From Lentisphaerota bacterium (GTDB lineage Bacteria; Verrucomicrobiota; Kiritimatiellia; UBA8416; JAIOPI01): a stretch of DNA of 64,000 nucleotides. The translations under genes were made by a program, and so were the position numbers. The first letter of the stretch is position 1; every line of letters begins with the position of its first letter. This document shows, piece after piece, positions 17,856 to 27,557 of this stretch. The notes under the pieces were generated by a model, which saw only the letters and a list, made by a program, of their open reading frames with translations, did not search any database and was not told where the DNA came from. Location of the stretch: the NCBI GenBank assembly GCA_021413965.1, contig JAIOPI010000004.1, positions 402,772 to 466,771 of the forward strand, in the 5' to 3' direction.

Positions 17856-19181
17856 GTGGCTGGCATCTTCAAGGCCTACGATATCCGGGGCATCTACGGC
17901 AAGACACTCACCGACGACCTGATGTACCGCATCGGGCGCGCGTTTGCGACGTTCATCAAGTGCCGCACCGTGGTCGTCGGGCGCGACATGCGCCCCCACT
18001 CCGTCCCGCTCTTCGAAGCCCTCGCGCGCGGCCTGACCGAACAGGGCGTCGACGTCATCGACCTCGGCGTCTGCTCCACGCCGATGACCTACTTCGCCGT
18101 CGGCTCGCTCGGCGCCGATGCCGGGGTCATGATCACGGCCTCGCACAATCCCGGCGAGTGGAACGGCATGAAGATGACGCGCGACCGCGCCATTCCCATC
18201 AGCGGCGCCACCGGCATCCAGGACATCGAGCGCATCGTCAACGCCAATGCCTTTGCGCCCGCCGCGACGCGCGCCGGCGCCGTGCACAAGCACGACATCG
18301 TCTCGGCGTACGTCGCGCACATCCGCCCCGTCGCGGCCCTGCAGCGCCCGTTGCGCATTGCCGCCGACATGGCCAACGGCATGGGCATCGTCGAGGCGCG
18401 CGTGCTCGATGGCGTCATCGCCATGGACAAGCTCTTCGACACGCTCGACGGCACCTTCCCGAATCACGAGGCCAACCCCCTCCTGCACGAAACGTACGCG
18501 GCCCTGGAAGCCAAGATGCGCGGCCAGACGTACGACTTCGGCGTGGCCTTTGACGGCGATGCGGACCGCGTCGGCTTCACGGACGAAAACGGCAAAATCA
18601 TCCCGATGGATATCATCACCGCCCTCATCGCGGAGGACCTGCTGGCCCGCACGAAGGGCGTCGTCTTCTACGACCTGCGCAGCAGCTGGGCCGTCAAGGA
18701 AGTCATCCAGGCCAGCGGCGGGACGCCCATGATGAGCCGCGTCGGACACGCCTTCATCAAACAGCAGATGCGCGACCACGACGGCCTGTTCGCCGGCGAA
18801 CTCTCCGGCCACTACTACTTCAAGCACAACTACTACACCGAGAGCTCCAGCATGGCCGTGCTCTGCGTGGCCAACATCGTCAGCCGCTCCAAGCGCCCCC
18901 TGTCAGAGCTGGTCAAGCCGATCCAGAAGTACTTCGCCAGCGGCGAGATCAATTCCGAGGTGCACGACACGGCGAAGGTGCTGAACCTCCTCCGCGACCG
19001 CTTCCAGAAGGAGGGCCGCCTCCTCGAACTGGATGGCGTCAGCGTCGAGTTCGCCGACTGGTGGTTTAACGTGCGGGCGTCGAATACGGAACCGCTGATC
19101 CGGCTGAATCTCGAAGCCAAGTCCCGTTCCCGAATGGAGCAGAAGCGCGACGAATTGCTGGCCCTGATCCGGCAGGCATAG
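17856..19181 (+). CDS. Phosphomannomutase/phosphoglucomutase
   Basis: Alpha-D-phosphohexomutase of 441 residues that interconverts hexose 1- and 6-phosphates. AFKAYDIRG-like opening (VAGIFKAYDIRGIYG), active-site phosphoserine loop ITASHNPGEWNGMK (Ser at about 96), metal-binding loop AFDGDADRVGF (about 231-241), sugar-binding GELSGHYYF and the C-terminal phosphate-binding RASNTEPLIRLN. The GTG at 17856 is chosen because GGGAGG lies upstream at normal distance; the frame extends further upstream to 17766 but without a ribosome site. galK follows 70 bases on, so the pair fits sugar activation. Confidence 0.92.
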   Translation: MAGIFKAYDIRGIYGKTLTDDLMYRIGRAFATFIKCRTVVVGRDMRPHSVPLFEALARGLTEQGVDVIDLGVCSTPMTYFAVGSLGADAGVMITASHNPGEWNGMKMTRDRAIPISGATGIQDIERIVNANAFAPAATRAGAVHKHDIVSAYVAHIRPVAALQRPLRIAADMANGMGIVEARVLDGVIAMDKLFDTLDGTFPNHEANPLLHETYAALEAKMRGQTYDFGVAFDGDADRVGFTDENGKIIPMDIITALIAEDLLARTKGVVFYDLRSSWAVKEVIQASGGTPMMSRVGHAFIKQQMRDHDGLFAGELSGHYYFKHNYYTESSSMAVLCVANIVSRSKRPLSELVKPIQKYFASGEINSEVHDTAKVLNLLRDRFQKEGRLLELDGVSVEFADWWFNVRASNTEPLIRLNLEAKSRSRMEQKRDELLALIRQA

Positions 19182-19252
19182 CACACGGGTCCCGGCCGGA
19201 GACGTCGGCAAGCCATATCGGCCACAAAACCCGACACTGAGCACACAGCCAT

Positions 19253-20446
19253 ATGACCAAAGACACGCTCCATCAGAAAGCCGCCGCGAAGTTCCGCGAG
19301 GCCTTCGAGCGCGAACCCGCCGTGGCGGCCTATGCGCCCGGCCGCGTGGAAGTGCTCGGCAACCACACCGACTACAACGAGGGCTTCGTCCTCTCCGCCG
19401 CCATCGACTGCGGCACCTGCTTCATCGCCGCGCCCACCGATGGCACCACGTGCCGCCTGGTTGCGGGCGACCTGATGGAGATGGCAACGTTTTCGGCCGA
19501 GCGCCCCACTCCCTCGCGCCGACATTCCTGGGCCAACTACGTGATCGGCGTGGTCGCCGGCGTCGGCGCAATGCAGCGTCGCCCCAAGGGCTTCGACGGC
19601 CTTTTCCTCAGCAATGTGCCGCTGGGCGCCGGACTCTCCAGCTCCGCCGCGCTGGAGGTGTCGGCGGGCATGGCCTTGTCCGCCCTGCACGGCGTAACCC
19701 CTTCCGCGCTTGATCTGGCGCGCATCGGGCAGCGGGCCGAGCATGATTACGCCGGGGTCAAATGCGGGTTGCTCGACCAGATTTCCAGCCTGTTCGGCGA
19801 GCCGGACCGCCTCGTCATGACCGATTTCCGTTCCTTGAAGGTGGAGACGGTGCCGCTGGGAACAGACGCCGCCTTCCTGATGTGCCGCACCCACGCCCGC
19901 CACGCCCTCGTCGATGGCGAGTACAATGCGCGCCGCCACCACTGCGAGGAAGCCGCGCGCCACTTTGCCACGGTGCTGCCCCATCCCGTGACCGCGCTGC
20001 GCGATGTGAGTTGGGCGGAGTGGGAGCAGCACCGCGACGGCCTCAATCCGCTGGCGGCCCGCCGGGCGGCCCACCCCATCGGCGAGAACGACCGCGTGCG
20101 GCGCGGACGGCAATGCCTCGCCGACGGCAATCTGGCAGCCTTCGGCCAGCTCATGTACGAATCGCACGAAAGCTCGCAGAAGTACTTTGAGAATTCCTGC
20201 GAGCAACTCGATGCCGTGGTGGCCGCCGCGCGCCAGATTCCACTTGTGCTGGGGGCGCGGCTCTCCGGCGGCGGCTTTGGCGGCAGCGCCGTGGTACTCA
20301 TCCATCCGCGCGATGTCGAGGTTGTCAGCGTCGCCCTGCAGAAGGCTTACCAGAAGGTCATCGGGCACCCCTGCGACATTCGCGCCATCCGCGCCTCCGG
20401 CGGCGCGCACATGCTGGATGTCACCGCCCCCGCCGCCGCCTCCTGA
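19253..20446 (+). CDS. galK: Galactokinase (GHMP kinase)
   Basis: A 397-residue GHMP-family kinase that makes galactose 1-phosphate. The substrate-signature motif is GRVEVLGNHTDYNEGFVL (30-47), the ATP-binding motif LGAGLSSSAALEVSAG (about 123-138), and the third motif RLSGGGFGGSAVVL near the C-terminus. The usual galactokinase signature reads GRVNLIGEHTDY; here it is GRVEVLGNHTDY, so the sugar could be galactose or a close relative. It lies downstream of the phosphohexomutase gene on the same strand. Confidence 0.88.
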   Translation: MTKDTLHQKAAAKFREAFEREPAVAAYAPGRVEVLGNHTDYNEGFVLSAAIDCGTCFIAAPTDGTTCRLVAGDLMEMATFSAERPTPSRRHSWANYVIGVVAGVGAMQRRPKGFDGLFLSNVPLGAGLSSSAALEVSAGMALSALHGVTPSALDLARIGQRAEHDYAGVKCGLLDQISSLFGEPDRLVMTDFRSLKVETVPLGTDAAFLMCRTHARHALVDGEYNARRHHCEEAARHFATVLPHPVTALRDVSWAEWEQHRDGLNPLAARRAAHPIGENDRVRRGRQCLADGNLAAFGQLMYESHESSQKYFENSCEQLDAVVAAARQIPLVLGARLSGGGFGGSAVVLIHPRDVEVVSVALQKAYQKVIGHPCDIRAIRASGGAHMLDVTAPAAAS

Positions 20447-20526
20447 CGTCAACGCGCGCGGCATCCTCCGGACCTCCGGCGTCAGGTAGGCCCTCCATTC
20501 CATGGACCCTCCGGCGCGGCACGGCA

Positions 20527-20654
20527 GGGACGCCTCTTCCCATTGGGATCGAGATTCGCGATCGCACCCGAGGGTGGGGCGAGGCGTCCCGCCCAGCCGC
20601 GTCCACGCTGACCCACGCGCGCGCTCGGACAGCCTCGCGGTGGCCGACGCGAGG
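20527..20654. repeat. Inverted pair of the GGCGAGGCGTCCC repeat plus a second hairpin
   Basis: The 260 bases between galK and the sulfatase hold no gene. GGGACGCCTC (20527-20536) and GAGGCGTCCC (20581-20590) form a perfect 10-bp inverted repeat; the right half begins a copy of the dispersed repeat (20572-20600) also seen at 24741, 38111 and 48637. A second hairpin follows, CCTCGCG (20633-20639) with CGCGAGG (20648-20654). Either could end galK transcription; neither has a T-tract. Confidence 0.7.
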
Positions 20655-20706
20655 GTCAGGTGCCCCCCCTTGTCGCGCCATGGATTCATGCGATACCATG
20701 GCCGCC

Positions 20707-22230
20707 ATGTCTGTCACGCCCAACATCATCGTCATCACGACCGACCAGCAGCGCCGCGACTCCCTGCAGGCCTACGGGGCCACGTTCACCCGCACGCCGG
20801 GCACGAACCGCCTGGCCGCCGAGGGCGTCGTCTGCGAACGCGCCTACTGCACGAACCCGGTGTGCACCCCGGCGCGGGCCAGCCTCTTCTCCGGCCAGTA
20901 CCTGAGCCGGCACGGGGCCTGGAATGTCGGCACGACGGTGCCCGACGACACCGTGATGATCATGCACCGCTTGGCCGGCGCGGGCTACCAGACGCACAAC
21001 ATCGGCAAGATCCATTTCCAGCCCATGGGCATGAAGAACCCCGATGCGCAGAGCGTCGAAGCCCTCCTCGGCTGGCGCGAGCGCTTTCCGGCCTATCACG
21101 GCCCCTACTACGGGTTCGAGCGCGTGGAACTCGCCCTGGGCCACACTGAGTTCGGCATCGCGGGCCATTACGGCGCGTGGGTCGAAGCGCAGGCCGGCGG
21201 CCTTGAGGCCGTGGCCGCACTCAACTCGATGACCCAGCACAGCCGCTTCTATTTCGGCGGCGAAGCCTATGACTGGAATCTGCCCACGCGCCTGCACAAT
21301 AGCGTGTGGACGGCGGACCGCACCATCGCCTTCCTGCGCGAGCGCGATCCGGCGCGCCCCTTCTTCCTGGCCGTCGGCTTCGAGGATCCCCACCACCCCC
21401 ACTGCCTGCCCACCGACTACCCCGGCCGCCTGCCGCCCGAAACCGTCCCGCTGCCGCGCTTCACGCCGGGTGAACTGGACGACAAGCCGCCGCACTTCCT
21501 GTCGGCCCATCACGGGCGCCTCAAGGAGGACGGGGTCGAGGGGGCGTTCATGGTGGCTGGCCAGGGGCGCGGCGGCAATTACGCGGCCGTGTCTCCCGAA
21601 GAGGCCCGGCTCGGGCGCGCCTACTATTACAGCATGTGCAAGCTGCTCGACGAACAGCTCGATCGCATCCTCGCCGCCCTCGACGACCAGGGGCTGGCGG
21701 AGCATACCATCGTCGTGTTCACCACCGACCACGGGGAACTGCTGGGGGATCACGGGCTGTGGATGAAGGGCCCGTTCCATTACGAGGAACTCGTGCGCGT
21801 GCCCCTGATCGTGCGCTGGCCGGCCGGATTGCCCGCCGGGCAACGCGTGAACGGCCTGCTGAGCCATGTCGACCTCGTGCCCACGCTCCTCGCGGCCTGC
21901 GGCCTGCCCGCCGCCGCGGCGCTCGACGGCGTGAACGCCCTGCCCCTGCTGCGCGGCGAGACCCCCGCCGCGCGCGACGCCGCCATCGTGGAATGCACAG
22001 ACGATCCCGCCGCGCTGCGCCTCAAGACCATCGTCACCGCGGAACACAAGCTGACGATGTATCACGGGCGCGACGACGGGGAGCTGTACGACCTGGTGGC
22101 GGACCCGGGCGAACTCCGGAACTTGTGGACCTCGTCGGCCCACGGCGGCATTCGCGAACGCCTGCTGCACCGCCTCCTGGATCACGCCGAACCGCTGGAG
22201 CGCCGCGCCGCACGCTCCAGCTATGCCTGA
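20707..22230 (+). CDS. Sulfatase (formylglycine-dependent, S1 family)
   Basis: A 507-residue arylsulfatase-type enzyme. It opens PNIIVITTDQQRRDSLQAYGA (metal-binding DQ) and carries the sulfatase signature NPVCTPARASLFSG, with Cys53 as the residue to be converted to formylglycine (CxPxR). GKIHFQP, DPHHPH and TTDHGELLGDHGLW are the other metal and substrate motifs. There is no obvious signal peptide, so it is probably cytoplasmic, which is less common for polysaccharide sulfatases. ATGs at 20680 and 20698 are alternative starts; 20707 puts the family N-terminus at residue 4. Likely removes sulfate from glycans. Confidence 0.92.
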   Translation: MSVTPNIIVITTDQQRRDSLQAYGATFTRTPGTNRLAAEGVVCERAYCTNPVCTPARASLFSGQYLSRHGAWNVGTTVPDDTVMIMHRLAGAGYQTHNIGKIHFQPMGMKNPDAQSVEALLGWRERFPAYHGPYYGFERVELALGHTEFGIAGHYGAWVEAQAGGLEAVAALNSMTQHSRFYFGGEAYDWNLPTRLHNSVWTADRTIAFLRERDPARPFFLAVGFEDPHHPHCLPTDYPGRLPPETVPLPRFTPGELDDKPPHFLSAHHGRLKEDGVEGAFMVAGQGRGGNYAAVSPEEARLGRAYYYSMCKLLDEQLDRILAALDDQGLAEHTIVVFTTDHGELLGDHGLWMKGPFHYEELVRVPLIVRWPAGLPAGQRVNGLLSHVDLVPTLLAACGLPAAAALDGVNALPLLRGETPAARDAAIVECTDDPAALRLKTIVTAEHKLTMYHGRDDGELYDLVADPGELRNLWTSSAHGGIRERLLHRLLDHAEPLERRAARSSYA

Positions 22231-22245
22231 CGGGCTGCGCCGGCT

Positions 22246-24675
22246 TCAGGCAAACGTCAACCGCACCACTTCATCGAACGTGCGCACGAAGTGCGCCTGC
22301 ACGCCGCGCCGGATGTGGGCCGGCAAATCGTCCCAGTCGTGACGGTTGTCCGCCGGAAAAATGAGCGTCTTCACCTTGGCGCGCTTGGCGGCGATGGTCT
22401 TCTCTTTGAGGCCGCCAATGGGCATGACTCGCCCGGTCAGCGACAGCTCACCGGTCATGGCCAGCCCCTTGCGTGGGGCCTTGTTCTTGACCAGCGAATA
22501 CAAGGCCGCCGCCATGGTGATGCCGGCCGACGGCCCATCCTTCGGCGTTGCCCCGGCCGGCACGTGCAGGTGGATGAAGCGCTTCTCGAAGAACTCGCGC
22601 GCCTTGGCGTCGCGGTTCAGCATCGCCCGCACGTGCGTGTAGGCAATTTCCGAGGACTCCACCATCACGGCCCCCAGTTGGCCGGTCTGCTTGTAGCCCG
22701 ACTTGTCCGCGGCCACCGCGGCCGCCTCGATGTGCAGCGTGGCACCGCCCATACTCGTCCAGGCCAGCCCCGTCATGACGCCAATGCGCGGCTGCGCGTA
22801 CAGCGTCTCCTCGGCAAAGGGCGGGTTGCCCAGGTAGCCCTTCACATCCTTCGCATCCACCTTCACGACCAGCCGGGGGTCCTTCACCATGCGCTTGACC
22901 GACTTGCGCATGATCTTGCGTATACACTTGTCCAGGCTGCGCACCCCGGGTTCCCGCGCGTAGCCGTCGATGATGGCGCGCATCGCCGGCGGGGAAATCG
23001 AGAGGCGCCCGCCGGCGATCCCGTGCTCCTTCATCTGCTTGGGCACCAGGTACCGCTTCGCGATCTGTAGTTTCTCCTCCAGGATGTAGCCCGAGAGCGT
23101 GATGACCTCCATGCGGTCCAGGAGCGGGCGCGGAATCGTGTCCGTCTGGTTGGCCGTGCAGACGAAGAACACATTGGACAGATCGAAGCGCACGTCGAGG
23201 TAGTGGTCGAGGAAGTCGCGGTTCTGCTCCGGGTCCAGCACCTCCAGCAGCGCGGAGGCCGGATCGCCCTGATAGCTCGCGCCGATCTTGTCGATCTCGT
23301 CGAGCATGATCACCGGGTTGGCGCTCTGGCTCAGCTTCATGGTCTGGATGAACTTGCCCGGCAACGCGCCGATGTACGTGCGCCGGTGCCCCTTGATCTC
23401 GGCTTCATCGCGGATGCCACCGACCGAGAACCGGTAGAACTGGCGCCCCATGCTGCGCGCAATGGACTGGCCGATGGAGGTCTTGCCCACGCCCGGGGGC
23501 CCCACGAAGCACAGGATCGACCCCGTCATGCGGCCCTTCATGATCCCGACCGCCAGAAACTCCAGGATGCGATCCTTCACGTCGTCGAGGCCGAAGTGGT
23601 CCCGGCTCAGGACGCGCTCGGCCTTCACCAGGTCAAGCCGGTCCTGCGTCAGCACGCCCCAGGGCAGCGACGTGAGCCAGTCGAGGTACGTGTGGCTGAC
23701 GTGATATTCCGGCGACGCGGGCTCCAGCAGCTTGATCTTGTCGAGTTCCTCGTCCACACGCCGCCGCGCCTCCTCCGTAAGCTTGAGCTTCGCGAGACGC
23801 TCCATGAACTTCTCGACCTCGGCTTCCTTGCCCTCCTTCGCCAGCCCAAGCTCCTTCTTGATCGCCTTGAGCTGCTCGCGCAGGAAATAGTCGCGCTGCT
23901 GCTTCGTGACCTTCTCCTCAATCTGCTTGCCGATCTGCGCCTGGATCTTGGAGACGTCGATTTCCTTCTTCAGCAACACCAGCGCCTTGCGCAACCGGTC
24001 GCGAATGCTGAGCGTCGCCAGGATCTCCTGCAACTCCGGGCCCGAAGCGGTGGTCAGCGCCGCCGAGAAATCGGCCAGGCGCCCGGGCTCGTGCAGGTTC
24101 GAGCGCGACATGAACAAGTTCAGCTCTTCCTTGTGCAGCGGATTGAGCTGAATCAGCTCCTTGATCGTCTTGATGACGGCGATCGAGTACGCCTTCAGCT
24201 CCGGGTTGTCCACCATCTCCGACTCGATGACGTGCTCGACCTTGGCGACGATGTAAGGCTTCTCCTGCACGATGCCAGTGATCCGGAAGCGGTCCAGCAC
24301 GTTGAGAATCACGCCAATCCCCTGGGGCGGCGGCAACTGGCTGACCTGGACAATCTCGGCAATGACGCCCACGTCGTGCAAATGCGCGCCGGTAACCCGC
24401 GCATCCTCCGCCAGCGGCACGGACTCGCGCGCCAGCACGGCCCCCAGGAAGCGCGCGGACGATTGCGCCGTGTCCATGACCATCTTGACGATCGCCGGAT
24501 CGTCAAGGTGAATGGGCACCGTCATTTTGGGAAAGAGCGGGCGCTGCTGAAACGGCAGGATCGGCAGCTGTCCCGGGTAAATGTGCCGCGCCAGCACCAG
24601 CCCCTCTTCCGGTGGTTGTGAGCCATGATCCGGCGGCAGGACGTCCGGTTTGTCTTTGTGATGATTCTGAGCCAT
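22246..24675 (-). CDS. lon: ATP-dependent Lon protease
   Basis: An 809-residue AAA+ serine protease. The N-terminal substrate domain begins LPILPFQQRPLFPKMTVPI; the Walker A GPPGVGKTS is near 390 with SVGGIRDEAEIKGHRRTYIGALPG after it; the protease domain has TPKDGPSAGITMAAAL with the catalytic Ser and GGLKEKTIAAKRA with the catalytic Lys. GGGGAGGG upstream of ATG 24675 confirms the start. Degrades misfolded and regulatory proteins in the cytoplasm. Convergent with the sulfatase gene, ends 15 bases apart. Confidence 0.96.
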   Translation of the reverse strand: MAQNHHKDKPDVLPPDHGSQPPEEGLVLARHIYPGQLPILPFQQRPLFPKMTVPIHLDDPAIVKMVMDTAQSSARFLGAVLARESVPLAEDARVTGAHLHDVGVIAEIVQVSQLPPPQGIGVILNVLDRFRITGIVQEKPYIVAKVEHVIESEMVDNPELKAYSIAVIKTIKELIQLNPLHKEELNLFMSRSNLHEPGRLADFSAALTTASGPELQEILATLSIRDRLRKALVLLKKEIDVSKIQAQIGKQIEEKVTKQQRDYFLREQLKAIKKELGLAKEGKEAEVEKFMERLAKLKLTEEARRRVDEELDKIKLLEPASPEYHVSHTYLDWLTSLPWGVLTQDRLDLVKAERVLSRDHFGLDDVKDRILEFLAVGIMKGRMTGSILCFVGPPGVGKTSIGQSIARSMGRQFYRFSVGGIRDEAEIKGHRRTYIGALPGKFIQTMKLSQSANPVIMLDEIDKIGASYQGDPASALLEVLDPEQNRDFLDHYLDVRFDLSNVFFVCTANQTDTIPRPLLDRMEVITLSGYILEEKLQIAKRYLVPKQMKEHGIAGGRLSISPPAMRAIIDGYAREPGVRSLDKCIRKIMRKSVKRMVKDPRLVVKVDAKDVKGYLGNPPFAEETLYAQPRIGVMTGLAWTSMGGATLHIEAAAVAADKSGYKQTGQLGAVMVESSEIAYTHVRAMLNRDAKAREFFEKRFIHLHVPAGATPKDGPSAGITMAAALYSLVKNKAPRKGLAMTGELSLTGRVMPIGGLKEKTIAAKRAKVKTLIFPADNRHDWDDLPAHIRRGVQAHFVRTFDEVVRLTFA

Positions 24676-24731
24676 GCATCCCTCCCCAGTAATCCAAACT
24701 ATAGGAGCGCCAAGGCCGTTACGCAAGTGGC

Positions 24732-24793
24732 GCGGCTCGGCAGGGGCGAGGCGTCCCTGCCGAGCCGGGGCGAGGCGCCCGTCCCGAGCCGCG
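24732..24793. repeat. Long perfect hairpin, tandem copies of the dispersed GGCGAGGCGT repeat
   Basis: CGGCTCGGCAGGG (24733-24745) pairs exactly with CCCTGCCGAGCCG (24755-24767) around a GCGAGGCGT loop; a second, imperfect copy (GGGGCGAGGCGCCC...GAGCCGC) follows directly. It lies between the DUF456 stop and the lon start. It could form a strong terminator-like stem for the DUF456 gene or be a REP-type element. Confidence 0.7.
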
Positions 24794-24798
24794 CCCGT

Positions 24799-25326
24799 CT
24801 ACCCCCGCATCAACGCGACCACCAACCACGCGATCATCCCCAGCGTGACCCCGGCCTTGAGCAGCATGACGAACAGGCGGCTGAGCACCGCGCCCCACGC
24901 AATGTGCGCCGCCGCCCCCGTCGCCTGCAGGCGATGCCGCTCCACGGCATACACCGCCACAAAGCCCACCGCACACATGCCCAGCAGGCTGCCAACGATC
25001 GGGATCGGAATCAGCCCGCCCAGCACCAGCCCCGCCAACCCGCCGACAATCGCCGCCACGCCCGCCAGGCGCGACCCGCCCCGCCGGCGCACGCCCCACC
25101 CTCCCGCCAGCGCCTCCCCCACCTCAACCAGAACCGCGAGCGCCGCGAACACGGCCACCGTCCCCCACCCCGGACCTGCCGTGCCTGGTAGCCACCGCGC
25201 CACCAACGCCGCCGCCAGCACCAGCCACGTGCCCGAAAGGGATACCGCCGAGAGCAGCAACCCCGCCAGGCAAAGCAGAAGGATCAGAACATACAAGATG
25301 CAGGTGAGGATTCCGGCGGCCGTCAT
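24799..25326 (-). CDS. DUF456-family membrane protein
   Basis: A 175-residue integral membrane protein with about four to five hydrophobic segments. SLSGTWLVLAAAL, LVEVGEALAGGWGVRRRGGS and GLIPIPIVGSLLGMCAVGFVAVY match the DUF456 pattern, which has a conserved E...GGGWG face and a glycine-rich middle. Function is unknown. It lies between lon and the Ldh-family gene on the same strand but is separated from lon by the strong hairpin repeat. Confidence 0.78.
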   Translation of the reverse strand: MTAAGILTCILYVLILLLCLAGLLLSAVSLSGTWLVLAAALVARWLPGTAGPGWGTVAVFAALAVLVEVGEALAGGWGVRRRGGSRLAGVAAIVGGLAGLVLGGLIPIPIVGSLLGMCAVGFVAVYAVERHRLQATGAAAHIAWGAVLSRLFVMLLKAGVTLGMIAWLVVALMRG

Positions 25327-25381
25327 GGATGCGAATTCCTCCGCCCGTGCCGCGGGCGCGATGATTTCCGCTCAGCGAAAA

Positions 25382-26509
25382 TCACTCAAACGGAAACCGG
25401 TACTGCGTCAGCCCCAACTCATCGCGCATGGCGATCAGCTCGGCTTCAATGCTGGCATCAACGGGGATGCCCGTCTTGGCGCGCTGAAGCGAGTTTTCGT
25501 ATTCCTTCTCGCCGCACGTGTAGATGCGAGTGCAGCCCGGAACCTTGCGTGAGTTCCGCAGCGTCCGCAGCACCTCCCCCACCCGCCGGCGCACCGCCTG
25601 CACGTCGCCGAAGGCCGCCGCGTCAATGGCCATGAAGAAGTGCCCCAGGCTGTGCGGCACCTTCTTGCCATCCGCAAATCCCGACAGCGCCTTGAGAAAG
25701 GCGCCCTGCTGCAGCGCGCAGGACAGCAGTTCCGCGACCGTGGCGAACCCGTAGCCCTTGTAGCCGCCGGTCTCCTCGCCCACGCCGCCGATCGGCGCCA
25801 GCGCCGCCGTTCCCGCCAGCAGGTGCCGCAACACCGTCCCAGGATCGGTCAGCACGGTGCCGTTCTCATCCATCACCACGCCCTCCGGCAACGGGCGCCC
25901 TTCGCGCGCATACAGCTCCACCGTCCCGCGCTGGATGATCGAGGTCGCGTAGTCGTTCGTAAAATCGAAGGGCTCGTCCGTCGGAAAGCCAAAGACGACC
26001 GGGTTGGTCCCCAGCAGGTTCTCCACGCCGAACGTCGGGGCGATGGCCGGCCGCGCATTCGTCGAGACCAGGCTCACCATGCCGGCCTGCGTCCCCATCA
26101 GCGTGTAGTACCCGACAATGCCAAAGTGCGTCGAGTTGCGTGCCACCACCACGCCCGTGCCGTACTCGCGCGCCTTGGCGATCGCCATGTCCATGCAGCG
26201 CTTGGCAATCACCATGCCCATGCCGTGGTGCCCGTCCACCAGCGCCGTGGACTTGAAGTCGCGCACGACTTCAAATTCCGTGACGGCCTTCTGAATGCGG
26301 TCCTTGACGATGCGATCGTAGTAGATGGGCTTGAGCCGGCTGACGCCATGCGAACTGATGCCGCGCCGGTCCGCCGTGATCAGCACGTCCGCACAAATGC
26401 GCGCCTCGTCCTCCGGCACGCCCACGCCACGGAAGACATCCGTGGTGAAGCGCTCCAGCAGGTCACAGGGCACCCACGCGGTATGGTCGACAAGTTCAGG
26501 ATCTCTCAT
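25382..26509 (-). CDS. Ldh-family malate/L-lactate/L-sulfolactate dehydrogenase
   Basis: A 375-residue NAD(P)-dependent 2-hydroxyacid oxidoreductase of the MDH2/YlbC/AllD type, structurally unrelated to ordinary lactate dehydrogenase. Typical motifs: ITADRRGISSHGVSRLKPIYYDRI near the N-terminus (catalytic His in SSHG), VDGHHGMGMVIAKRCMDMAI, VVARNSTHFGIVGYYTLMG, STNARPAIAPTFG, LLGTNPVVFGFPT and GGYKGYGFATVAELLSCAL. Which 2-oxoacid it reduces cannot be read from the sequence. Confidence 0.9.
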   Translation of the reverse strand: MRDPELVDHTAWVPCDLLERFTTDVFRGVGVPEDEARICADVLITADRRGISSHGVSRLKPIYYDRIVKDRIQKAVTEFEVVRDFKSTALVDGHHGMGMVIAKRCMDMAIAKAREYGTGVVVARNSTHFGIVGYYTLMGTQAGMVSLVSTNARPAIAPTFGVENLLGTNPVVFGFPTDEPFDFTNDYATSIIQRGTVELYAREGRPLPEGVVMDENGTVLTDPGTVLRHLLAGTAALAPIGGVGEETGGYKGYGFATVAELLSCALQQGAFLKALSGFADGKKVPHSLGHFFMAIDAAAFGDVQAVRRRVGEVLRTLRNSRKVPGCTRIYTCGEKEYENSLQRAKTGIPVDASIEAELIAMRDELGLTQYRFPFE

Positions 26510-26633
26510 GTGCGTGCCGACTCTAAAGGGGACCGCACGCCTCGGTCAATCGCATTGGCACCGCTGACCGAACCCGTCTGGAACGAGGTGGCGGTTGCCG
26601 GACCTGCGCCCGCTCGCCGCCCTGGCACCGGGA

Positions 26634-27314
26634 TCAAATCCATCCCCGCAATTTGTAGTAGATCATGGCCACCAGCTCGCGGGCAAAGCGGACTTCCGTT
26701 TCCAGTGCGTTCCAAAACCCGTAGCGCAGAAACAGCCCCTGCCCCATGTCCGCCTCCACATCCTGACTGACCGCCGGCAGTGAAGCCACCTCGCGAAACC
26801 CGGCCTTGCGGAAGCACAGCACGGCGCGCCGCGCGTGCGAGGGGGACGTGACGATCATCAGGGGACTGGCCAGCGCCGCCTCATCCAGCATGGCGCGAAT
26901 CGCCTCGGCCTGAGCGTGCGTGTTGTGGGCGCGATACTCGAGCATCACAGTCTCGCGCGGCACCCCGCGCAGAACCAACTCATCCCGCATGCGCCCGACG
27001 CTGCTCTGGTCCGGATCGCCGTCCGCCGGCAGGGAACAGATCACGCGCGCCTCCGGAAAGCGCCGCGCCGCCGTAGCCGCATGGTACGTGCGAATCAATC
27101 CAGACTCACTCGGAATGCCCTCGCCCCCCAGCACGACGATGATCCCCGGCGGCCCGCTCAACTGCGCGTCGGCAGCCTCGAACCAACGCACCACCCCGCG
27201 CGGTATGCCCGTAAGCCCCATGATGATTTGCACACCAAACAGAACAGCGGCCAGATAAACAAAGCGGCGCCACCCGCGCTCCGCCCACCCTGCTCCTGAT
27301 CCTGTGCTCGCCAT
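26634..27314 (-). CDS. YdcF/ElyC-like (DUF218) membrane protein
   Basis: A 226-residue protein with one N-terminal membrane helix, then a DUF218 domain: GIIVVLGGEGIPSESGLIRTYHAA, a middle RAHNTHAQAEAIRAM (equivalent of the RNTxENA motif) and VTSPSHARRAVLCFRKAGF. Family members (SanA, ElyC, YdcF) act in envelope integrity or undecaprenyl-lipid metabolism, though the chemistry is not settled. A good sigma-70-type promoter lies so close to ATG 27314 that the message may be nearly leaderless. Confidence 0.8.
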   Translation of the reverse strand: MASTGSGAGWAERGWRRFVYLAAVLFGVQIIMGLTGIPRGVVRWFEAADAQLSGPPGIIVVLGGEGIPSESGLIRTYHAATAARRFPEARVICSLPADGDPDQSSVGRMRDELVLRGVPRETVMLEYRAHNTHAQAEAIRAMLDEAALASPLMIVTSPSHARRAVLCFRKAGFREVASLPAVSQDVEADMGQGLFLRYGFWNALETEVRFARELVAMIYYKLRGWI

Positions 27315-27324
27315 TGACCATTCG

Positions 27325-27353
27325 CCTATAAGGGTTTACGCGACTCAGTGCAA
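27325..27353 (-). promoter_or_regulatory. Candidate sigma-70 promoter for the YdcF-like gene
   Basis: On the minus strand TTGCAC (27353-27348) and TATAGG (27330-27325) are separated by exactly 17 bases. Transcription would begin near 27318, only about four bases before ATG 27314, implying a leaderless message or a slightly later real start. Found by eye. Confidence 0.45.
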
Positions 27354-27557
27354 GCCTCTCCTCGCGCACCAGAACGGTTTTGATCATCTTGTCAACACCC
27401 CCGCCGGCCTGCCGATTTCCACCCGCTCGCACGCCACTTTTTTTAAAGTTTTTATCGACGGCAGCGCCATTCACGATTAACCTTTCCGTGACAACGGAGA
27501 GTTATAGCAACCGGGTGGAGGAAGGAGGCAGGTCAATAAGTTCAAGGAGGCGCTTCG

